From a virus: 41,139 nt of DNA. This document shows, piece after piece, positions 14,989-21,834 of the stretch (positions are counted from its first letter, which is position 1; each line of letters starts with the position of its first letter). The translations under genes were made by a program, and so were the position numbers. The stretch is taken from IMG/VR virus record IMGVR_UViG_3300027911_000030, positions 1-41,139 of that record, one strand, 5' to 3'. The notes under the pieces were generated by a model. That model saw only the letters and a program-made list of their open reading frames with translations, did no database searches and was not told where the DNA came from.

Positions 14989-15132
14989 TCAGCACCCCCT
15001 CCCGCCGTGCGCCTTCTTCTCGACCTTGCCACCCTTCTTGAGCGTCTGTCCCGTGACCTTCATACCCATTGCGAGTTTTTTATGCTGATCGATGGGACCG
15101 CCCTTCATCGGGGATTCTTTCTTCGTTGCCAT
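14989..15132 (-). CDS. Very small Lys/Gly-rich protein
   Basis: 47 residues (starts MATKKESPMKGGPIDQHKK, ends KVEKKAHGGRGC). AGGAG lies 8 nt before ATG 15132, and the stop is 1 bp before the next start, so it fits the operon perfectly although it is short. It is rich in Lys and Gly with one terminal Cys. It resembles in composition the proteins at 8442-8642 and 14059-14340. The function is unknown. Confidence 0.6.
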   Translation of the reverse strand: MATKKESPMKGGPIDQHKKLAMGMKVTGQTLKKGGKVEKKAHGGRGC

Positions 15133-15174
15133 GATTCCACTCCTTTCTCGTTCGGCGTTCCGCGCCGCGCGGTC

Positions 15175-17742
15175 CTACATCAAGAGCAAATCGTCATCGT
15201 CGTCATCGTCCTGCGTCTCGACGAGATAATCGATGAGTTTACGACGCTGTTCGGAGACTGCAACCCTCACGCTTTGCGAAACCCCCATGATCTGTTGCCG
15301 GATCCGCCGCTCAGCGCTCGGAGCATTGTTCGTGGGGGGCAGGGGCGTGATCTGCAGAACGATCGGGGAAGAGAGCGTCGTATCCGTGACCGGACGCACC
15401 CGATCCGCCTGATGCGGCGGAGCGTTGAAGAAGGGCGTCGTGCTGTCGGGATTGATGAGCGCACTGACTGACTGGCTCGTGTCCGCAGGCTGGAAGATGA
15501 AGCGCTGCGGCCCATAGTGCGGTCCGGGTACGAAGGGCGGCGCAAGGAAAGAGAGGAGCGCAAGCGGCGAGGACTGCGAGGTATCCGTGACCGGGCGAAC
15601 ACGATCCACCATGAACTGCGGCGCGTTGACGATCGGTGCGGGAAGGACTGCAGTCGCGATCAGAGGCGATTGCTGGGTCGTGTCGACGACAGGACGAACG
15701 CGGTCCGCCAGGAACTGCGGCGCGTTGAAGAACGGTATCGTGCTATCGGGATTGAGGAGCGCGCTGACGGACTGGCTGGTGTCTGCGGGCTGCCAGAAGA
15801 ACTTGACCGGTGCAAAGTGCGGCGGCGGAACGAATGGCGCCGGTGGGATCGACAACAAACTTCCAGGCGTCGATTGCGACGTATCGACGACAGGCCGCAC
15901 CCGATCGGGCGCGGTCCACGTCGAGTTGCTGAACGGCGTCGTGCTGTCAGCGTAGGTCGCCTTACCCGAGCTCTGGCTCGTATCCGCAGGCAGCCACGGG
16001 TAGCGCTGGGGCGCAAGGTGCGGCGCTGGTACGAACGGAGGCGGCAGCACCGCCGTGAGGATCGGCGGCGTCTCCTGCGTCGTGTCAACGACAGGGCGGA
16101 TGCGATCGGGCGCGGTGTGCGGCTCGACGAAGAACGGAGTCGTCAGGTCGCCATACGTGACCTTGGGCGCCGCTTGGCTCGTATCCGCAGGCAGCCAGGG
16201 GTAGCGGATCGGCGCGTAGTGCGGAGGCGGCGTGAAGGGCGGTAGCGGCGCGGTGAGGAGCGCTCCCGGCGTCGAGAGCGATGTATCAACAACCGGGCGC
16301 ACCCGATCGGGCGGCGTCCAGGTGGAATTGAGCGCAGGTGTCGTCGCATCGCCGTAGAGCGTCTTGGGCTGCGTGTTCGTCGTGTCAGGCGGCTGCCAGC
16401 GCGGCTTATCCGGCACGCTCTGTGGCGTACCTGCACCGACCGGCAGCGGCTGCGCGAGGAGCGCGAGGGGGCTCGCCGTGCTCGACTCGGGCTGAACGCG
16501 CTGCGGCCCTGGCAGCACGCTTTGCGGCGTGGGCTGTCCTGGTGGCAGGGGCGGCGCGGCTGCGGGGAAGAGCGTGAGCGGAGTCGATTGCGAGGTGTTC
16601 GTCGCGAGCAGCGTCTGCTGCGGATCGACCCACGCCGCCGAGAAATTGTCGACCTGTTCCCCGACCGGGGCAGTCGCATCCGCCGTGAGCGTCTTGGGGA
16701 TGCCCTTCGAAGTATCAGGAGGCTGCCACCAGACCTTGGGCGGCGCCTGATGCGGCGCAGGCAAGAACGGATTGACGACTGCCGCCGTGAGCACGAGCGG
16801 CGTGCCGCGTGAAGTTTCCAGCGGAATCTTGTAAACCGCGCGCCCATCAGCCTGTAGGAACGGGTAGTCGCGAACCTGCTGCGTTGCATCCTGCGTCAGC
16901 GTCTTGGGCGTGCCGCGCGACGTGTCGGCGTTGATGACGAGGTTGTGGCTCGGATGGTGAACCTGCGCCACCATCGTTTCGTTGTTGTGCTGCAGAGGAA
17001 GCGGCAGCGGCACAATCGGCATGAGCGCAGTCGCAAGCCCCGTGACAAGCACCTGCCCCACGCCGCGCTGCTTATTCGCGTTGTCGTACTCCCCAGCCTG
17101 TCCCGTACCGGGCGCGGGCGAGCTCGCAGAGCGCAGCTCCAGCGCCGCCATGGCCCAGTTGGTGGCCGTTGCCGTGACGCCGTTCGTGACCGAGCCAGCA
17201 GCGGCTGCGGTGTTGTCGTTGAGGCTTACGGAATCAAGTTGTCCAGAAAATGCGAGGGCCGTGCGCAGCGTCCCGGTCCCTGCCGTGGGCGCCGTCGCAA
17301 CGTTGCTGACAAACCCCGCCACCACCCAGTTGTTCGCATCGACCGTCGTTGCCGCGATCGTCGGGTTGGCAGCAGAGCCCGTCGTGACGTTCGTCGTGCC
17401 GAGCGCCACGACGCCCGTGTAGGAAAACACCGCCGCGGCGACATTGCTCGATGCAGGCACATTGACCGTAACGGCTGTGGAAGCCACTGCCGCACTCGCA
17501 TTCGTGGCCCAAATCTCCACGCGAGTGAGCTTCGTGCTGTTGTACCCGGCAGCGATGAGACGATACTTGGAACCGCCCGTATCCGTGACGGACGTTGCCG
17601 AAGGCGCTGGTGCAGTCGTGACAACCGTCGTGACAACGACCACCACCGTGTCGCTGTTCGCATGCGTACGCGTCACCGTCACCGAGCTTGCGGCAGCGGC
17701 GGAGTTCGATACGGCAGCGGTGGCGGATGCGGCGATTGCCAT
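15175..17742 (-). CDS. Large repeat-rich virion protein
   Basis: 855 residues. Residues 1-~210 are an Ala/Thr/Val beta region resembling a jelly-roll-like domain (VEIWATNASAAVASTAVTVN; NWVVAGFVSNVAT; NWAMAALELRSASS). Residues ~270-795 hold about sixteen copies of a 30-35 residue unit centred on (A/V/T)DTSxxxPxxL, often flanked by DRVRPV or RYPWLPAD and a Pro-rich PPFVPPPH spacer. The end is basic-helical, then a run of seven Asp. The ribosome site is weak. Its place between portal and head genes suggests a virion protein, perhaps a fibrous head or neck appendage. I recognise no named family. Confidence 0.65.
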   Translation of the reverse strand: MAIAASATAAVSNSAAAASSVTVTRTHANSDTVVVVVTTVVTTAPAPSATSVTDTGGSKYRLIAAGYNSTKLTRVEIWATNASAAVASTAVTVNVPASSNVAAAVFSYTGVVALGTTNVTTGSAANPTIAATTVDANNWVVAGFVSNVATAPTAGTGTLRTALAFSGQLDSVSLNDNTAAAAGSVTNGVTATATNWAMAALELRSASSPAPGTGQAGEYDNANKQRGVGQVLVTGLATALMPIVPLPLPLQHNNETMVAQVHHPSHNLVINADTSRGTPKTLTQDATQQVRDYPFLQADGRAVYKIPLETSRGTPLVLTAAVVNPFLPAPHQAPPKVWWQPPDTSKGIPKTLTADATAPVGEQVDNFSAAWVDPQQTLLATNTSQSTPLTLFPAAAPPLPPGQPTPQSVLPGPQRVQPESSTASPLALLAQPLPVGAGTPQSVPDKPRWQPPDTTNTQPKTLYGDATTPALNSTWTPPDRVRPVVDTSLSTPGALLTAPLPPFTPPPHYAPIRYPWLPADTSQAAPKVTYGDLTTPFFVEPHTAPDRIRPVVDTTQETPPILTAVLPPPFVPAPHLAPQRYPWLPADTSQSSGKATYADSTTPFSNSTWTAPDRVRPVVDTSQSTPGSLLSIPPAPFVPPPHFAPVKFFWQPADTSQSVSALLNPDSTIPFFNAPQFLADRVRPVVDTTQQSPLIATAVLPAPIVNAPQFMVDRVRPVTDTSQSSPLALLSFLAPPFVPGPHYGPQRFIFQPADTSQSVSALINPDSTTPFFNAPPHQADRVRPVTDTTLSSPIVLQITPLPPTNNAPSAERRIRQQIMGVSQSVRVAVSEQRRKLIDYLVETQDDDDDDDLLLM
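15360..16940 (-). repeat. About sixteen degenerate ~98-bp coding repeats
   Basis: The part of the gene coding for residues ~270-795 consists of tandem units of about 90-105 bp, each encoding DTS/DTT-xx-P. Two alternating subtypes are visible: one with RPVVDTS(Q/L)STP and one with W(L/Q)PADTSQ. Neighbouring copies are similar at DNA level but not identical. Confidence 0.75.
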
Positions 17743-17763
17743 TGCAAATTCTCAGATGCGGAG

Positions 17764-17783
17764 CGGAACCCCTCCCGGTTCCG
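17764..17783 (-). other. Intergenic hairpin before the repeat-rich gene
   Basis: Perfect 7-bp stem CGGAACC/GGTTCCG with a 6-nt loop. On the leftward mRNA the loop reads GGGAGG, a ribosome-site-like sequence, 28 nt before ATG 17742, which itself has only a weak ribosome site. No U-run follows, so it is not a standard terminator. Confidence 0.5.
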
Positions 17784-17792
17784 ATCCTTACG

Positions 17793-18287
17793 TCACACCA
17801 ATTCGTAGATCATGTGACCGGAGACCTGCCCTGTACCCGTCTTGCTGGAGAGCAGCACCTCACCACCCGTGGCCGTGTTGCCAAAGGTCGTGATCTCCTC
17901 GCCGTAGCGGGCCTGCCAGCGCGCAATGCCGCCGTACGCATTGAGCGAGAGCTGCAGGAGATAGAGCGTCGAGGAGCGCTGCGCGCCGGAAGTGGCTGCC
18001 GTATTGCCCCAGCTCGCCGTGGTACCCGGCGCCGTAGAGTTGAAGTCCATCAGCGCGTTGTTGCCCACCGACAGCGCTCCGACGGAGAGCGTCGAAGCTC
18101 GCGCCAGGATCATCGTGCAGGGGTTCGAAGCGCCCGACTCACCACCGATGTAGACCTCGTTGATCTTGGTCTGCACCGTGGCGCCGCCGTTTCGGAGACT
18201 GCCGGGGTAGGTGGCGTTGGTGGCAGCGACGGTGTCCGCGAGCGCGGCCAGCGTGACGGACGAGAATGTTGCAGAGTAGCGTGCCAT
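17793..18287 (-). CDS. Probable virion structural protein
   Basis: 164 residues, beta-rich and Ala/Ser/Thr/Gly-rich (ARYSATFSSVTLAALADTV; NPCTMILARASTLSVGAL; STLYLLQLSLNAYGG). No membrane segment. AAGGA lies upstream of ATG 18287. The composition and location between the portal and other structural genes suggest a minor virion component. I do not recognise a named family. Confidence 0.6.
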   Translation of the reverse strand: MARYSATFSSVTLAALADTVAATNATYPGSLRNGGATVQTKINEVYIGGESGASNPCTMILARASTLSVGALSVGNNALMDFNSTAPGTTASWGNTAATSGAQRSSTLYLLQLSLNAYGGIARWQARYGEEITTFGNTATGGEVLLSSKTGTGQVSGHMIYELV

Positions 18288-18308
18288 TGCGTTGGTCCTT
18301 TCGTGAAG

Positions 18309-18635
18309 TTACGGCCGAATGATTAAGGAAGCGTCACCGTCCGGCCCTCGGCGCGCCACATCGTCAAGATGCTCATCGAATTTTTGTGCCATCGTTTTGC
18401 ACGCTGCGCCTGCCACGCGTTCCGCCGCGCAGCTGTCGCAAATGTGGTGATTGCACCCGCGGCACTTGTAGCGCTCCCGCGTGCGCGCCGGATTGAGCAC
18501 GACCACGGCATTGCAGTGGGAGCACGTATACGTGTCGGCCTCGAACACCGTCGGGGCACCGGAAACCGGATCCGCGTGTCGAATCTCCAGGTATCCAAGC
18601 CCGCGCGGATTTCCGTCGGTAATCAGCAGTGTCAT
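18309..18635 (-). CDS. Zinc-ribbon phage protein
   Basis: 108 residues with three CxxC pairs: CSHC at about residue 38, CRGC at about 58 and CDSC at about 66, plus a later Cys and a His pair between them. This is a double zinc-ribbon or RING-like array (RYKCRGCNHHICDSC). The remainder is a short N-terminal beta part and a helical C-terminus. The gene follows the portal gene by 13 bp. The role is unknown; zinc-stabilised small virion proteins occur in related phages. Confidence 0.65.
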   Translation of the reverse strand: MTLLITDGNPRGLGYLEIRHADPVSGAPTVFEADTYTCSHCNAVVVLNPARTRERYKCRGCNHHICDSCAAERVAGAACKTMAQKFDEHLDDVARRGPDGDASLIIRP

Positions 18636-18648
18636 CTCCCTCTTCTCC

Positions 18649-21600
18649 CTACGTCAACTCTTCGGGCTTGGCGATGCGATCGATCGCGAACTTCTTGCCG
18701 AACTTGTCTTTCCCGAGCGTGCGGATCCGCGGCTGCGTGGCGTTGGCCTGGAGCGTCGCGATCGCGCTCTTCAAGGCATCCACCGAGCCACCGTGCGCCG
18801 CGTGCATCTCCTGCGCCTGATCGCCCATGTCTTCGAGAGCCCGCAGGATCTGCTCATTGCCCTGCGCGATGATGGAGCCATTGGCCTGCATGCCCTGTGC
18901 AATCTGCGCCCCCATCGCCTGCAGGCCGTGCGAGAGCTCCTGCGCCTGACGGTTCTGCCCCTCGACGATCATGCCGATGAGCTCCGTGATCGCACTGCGC
19001 TGGCGCTCGACGTGCTCCGACATCTGCCCGTTCTGGATGTCGGGCATGCGCTGGAGCGCCTCGCCGAGCTTCGTGAGCGCCTGCGTGTGCTCGGGATCCT
19101 GCTGCACGACAATGGGCTGCGCGGCCTGCGCGCGCCCGCCCTCGGCCATCTTCTCGGGAATCTGCGAGAGCGGTGCAAGGTGCTGCGCGATCGTGTCCGT
19201 GATGTTTTGCAGGTGCTGGCGGTGCGTTTCGTGGCCCTGCTTGATGCTCTCCAGCACCTGATCGTTGTAGAGCTTCTTGTCGGCGCGCACGTTCTCCGCC
19301 TGCAAGCGCTCCTGCTCGCGCTGGTTCCTGGCGTTCTCCGCCTCCTTCTCGCGCGCATCTTTTTGCGCCTGGATCATCGCGTCGAGCTGGTTCTGCGACT
19401 GGAAGCGCCCCTGGTCGAGCTGCGCCTGCGACTGCTGCTTTTGCGTCTCCAGCATATGGTTGCTCTGGATGCGCGTCATCTCCGTCTTGTTATTCATCTG
19501 GTCGGCCTGCGCCTTGCGCTGCACCTCCGCCATACCGACCTTCATCTGCACCTGCGAGGCAGGATCAAGCGGCGGTTGCTGCGCCTGCTGCTGCGCCTGC
19601 TGGAAGAGCTGCATCGCCTGCTGGAACATAGGCCCGAGCTGCTGGAAGTCGTTGGAGAGCGCGTAATCGACAAGGTGCATCGTCACCGCGAAGCGATCGT
19701 CCGTGGATTTCGAATCCATCTTCATAAGCGACCCGGCGCGCGCCGCCGCGACGCTGTGCTCGACGTAGAGGTAGGTCATGTGCTCCACGACGTGCGCCAT
19801 GAGGGGCGGTAGCACCTTGGGCCCGAGGAGCGGATTGGCGCCGTACATCGGGGACGTGAGGTAGTGAAGGTGCACCTTCAGGTGCGCCATGTGATCCTGC
19901 TGCTGGAACGCCTTGATGGGCTGCTCGCCGAGCGCCGTCACCATGTTTTCGGAGATGGGATCGAGATCCTCGGCCTCGGGCTGGAACTTGAAGAGCTCCT
20001 CGGGATTGTCGATGTGGAGGAGGTTGAGCGTGCGCTTCAAGATCCCGTCAGGGTTCGCCTTGGGCATGAAGACGGGGTTCTCGGCGAGCTGGTGCACCGC
20101 CTGCATTTGCGCGTAACGCTGCGTCTCGCTGAAGATGTGCGGATCGGAGACCGGAATGATGTCGCAAGGACCTTCGAAGTCCTCGCGCATCACGACAAGG
20201 TCGCCGAGCTCCTCGACCGTTTCCTTGTCGGAGAGGTGCCACTTGTTGAAGCGGTGCAGAACCTTGAGCTCTTGCGCCTGCGAGTGATGGAGACCGCTGT
20301 GGATGTCGGAGAAGACGCCGCTCCCCTGCTCGATGAGCGCGAGCACGCTTCCCACCGGCATGTCGTTCTTGCCGTCCGCGAGCTTGTCGCTTGCCACGCT
20401 CACGACGCCGCGCGCCTGATCCACCATCCACTGGATGGTGTTGAAGAGGACCGGCGTGCTGGGCGGGAAGGGGTAGGGCATGTAGAGCTTGCGGATGTCG
20501 TCGACCGTTCCCGCAGTCGGGCCTTCAAGCTCCGCCGTCTCGCCGACCGAGGGCTGCTCGCTCGTGCCGCTCACCTTGCCGCCCTTGAGCTTCACGCCGC
20601 TCATGGAGTTTTCGGCAAGCGCCTTGTCCAGAATCGAGCGCAAGCCTCCGGTGATCGCTCCCGAAAGCGAGCCGATGAGGTGGAGGAGCCCTACGCCCTG
20701 CGGACCGCGCCAGTGGATGAAGGTGTAGTCGATGAGAAAGTGCATGCGCTCGCGCGTCTCATCGTCCTCCTCCCAGTTGCGGTAGAGCCCCAGCACCTTG
20801 CGCGTCGTGGCATCGATGTGCCAGATGTAGGGCGTGGGATCGCCGCCCGATTCCTTGTCATCGTCGAACGCCTCGCACTCGCTGTTGACGACGTAGATCG
20901 TGCGCAGCCCGTCCTGGTTGTAGGGGTCGAGCGAAACGCCTGCAACCTTCTCCGTCGCCTTCGCGCTCGATGTGAGCTCGGGGTCGAGCGGATGCGCGAT
21001 GTCCACGTCGACGTACATGCCGGAGTCGACACGCGAGAGGAACTTTTGCTCCGTGATGTCCTGGCGGTGCGTGATGCGCTGGCAGGAGTAGAAGTCCTGC
21101 GACTCCGACGGAAGGATCACGTGATCGATCGGCACGAACTCATTGCGCGGACGCTTGAGCTCGTGGTCGTACCACCAGTTCTTGTACTGCGAACCCCCGA
21201 GCGGAAGCTGCGTGAGCATCTTCTTGGTTTGCGTGCGCGTCTCGACGATCTTGGTCGTCATCTGCCAGTTCATGTACTTGCGCTTGCGCTCGGCCTTGTC
21301 GACCTTCTCGGGCGTGCTCTTCCCAATGATCTTGGTTTTGCACGGCCCATCAGGCGGGAAAATCTCCTTCATCGCCTTGGCCGAAAAGTCAATGCACTGC
21401 TCGGCAAGCACCGGGTGCACCGCGCGCGATGCGCCCTCGAACTGCGCGCCGCCGGGCGCATCACCACCGAGTCCCGTGCGCTGGATGCCCTCGGCCTGCT
21501 GCTTGTCGCGCTCCTTGCGCGCCTCGATGTCGCGCTCGATGAGCTCCAGGAGCTCGTCCGCGCGCTTTTGTAGGACGGAAGCATCAATCACGCCATCGGC

Positions 21601-21834
21601 AAGGTTGGCGTAGAAGTCCCCCGCGTTGTTGTTGCTGTGGTCGTCATCCTCCCCGAGCGAGACGAGCGCGGACCCATCGTCCTGCATCTCCACATCATCG
21701 TCGGGAATGGAGTCGGGCCCATCATCGGGCACATCGGTGTCCTCGGGAGGACCGCCAACCGGCATGCCGTCCGCATCGAGCGGAATCGCGGAAGAGCCGT
21801 CCTGCGCCTCAGCGGGGAGATCGTCGTCAAGCAT
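18649..21834 (-). CDS. Portal protein, unusually long
   Basis: 1061 residues. After an acidic N-terminus (about 1-70), a core to about residue 680 has portal hallmarks: SRAVHPVLAEQCIDFSAKAMKEI, the NWWYDHELKRPRNEFVP region, a LHLIGSLSGAITGGLRSILD helix, and the late helix leading to Met/Gln-rich sequence. From ~690 to ~1000 it becomes a very long Gln/Ala/Glu coiled coil (QLFQQAQQQAQQPPLDP; QKDAREKEAENARNQRE), comparable to portal barrels or wings but longer than usual. The portal forms the DNA gate at the capsid vertex. GAAGGGA lies upstream of ATG 21834, and the start overlaps the preceding gene by 8 bp. Confidence 0.88.
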   Translation of the reverse strand: MLDDDLPAEAQDGSSAIPLDADGMPVGGPPEDTDVPDDGPDSIPDDDVEMQDDGSALVSLGEDDDHSNNNAGDFYANLADGVIDASVLQKRADELLELIERDIEARKERDKQQAEGIQRTGLGGDAPGGAQFEGASRAVHPVLAEQCIDFSAKAMKEIFPPDGPCKTKIIGKSTPEKVDKAERKRKYMNWQMTTKIVETRTQTKKMLTQLPLGGSQYKNWWYDHELKRPRNEFVPIDHVILPSESQDFYSCQRITHRQDITEQKFLSRVDSGMYVDVDIAHPLDPELTSSAKATEKVAGVSLDPYNQDGLRTIYVVNSECEAFDDDKESGGDPTPYIWHIDATTRKVLGLYRNWEEDDETRERMHFLIDYTFIHWRGPQGVGLLHLIGSLSGAITGGLRSILDKALAENSMSGVKLKGGKVSGTSEQPSVGETAELEGPTAGTVDDIRKLYMPYPFPPSTPVLFNTIQWMVDQARGVVSVASDKLADGKNDMPVGSVLALIEQGSGVFSDIHSGLHHSQAQELKVLHRFNKWHLSDKETVEELGDLVVMREDFEGPCDIIPVSDPHIFSETQRYAQMQAVHQLAENPVFMPKANPDGILKRTLNLLHIDNPEELFKFQPEAEDLDPISENMVTALGEQPIKAFQQQDHMAHLKVHLHYLTSPMYGANPLLGPKVLPPLMAHVVEHMTYLYVEHSVAAARAGSLMKMDSKSTDDRFAVTMHLVDYALSNDFQQLGPMFQQAMQLFQQAQQQAQQPPLDPASQVQMKVGMAEVQRKAQADQMNNKTEMTRIQSNHMLETQKQQSQAQLDQGRFQSQNQLDAMIQAQKDAREKEAENARNQREQERLQAENVRADKKLYNDQVLESIKQGHETHRQHLQNITDTIAQHLAPLSQIPEKMAEGGRAQAAQPIVVQQDPEHTQALTKLGEALQRMPDIQNGQMSEHVERQRSAITELIGMIVEGQNRQAQELSHGLQAMGAQIAQGMQANGSIIAQGNEQILRALEDMGDQAQEMHAAHGGSVDALKSAIATLQANATQPRIRTLGKDKFGKKFAIDRIAKPEELT

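Noticed and set aside
19864-21573. 569-codon plus-strand frame opposite the portal gene
   Set aside because: Leu/Arg/Val-rich shadow of the portal coding frame, with no start context.
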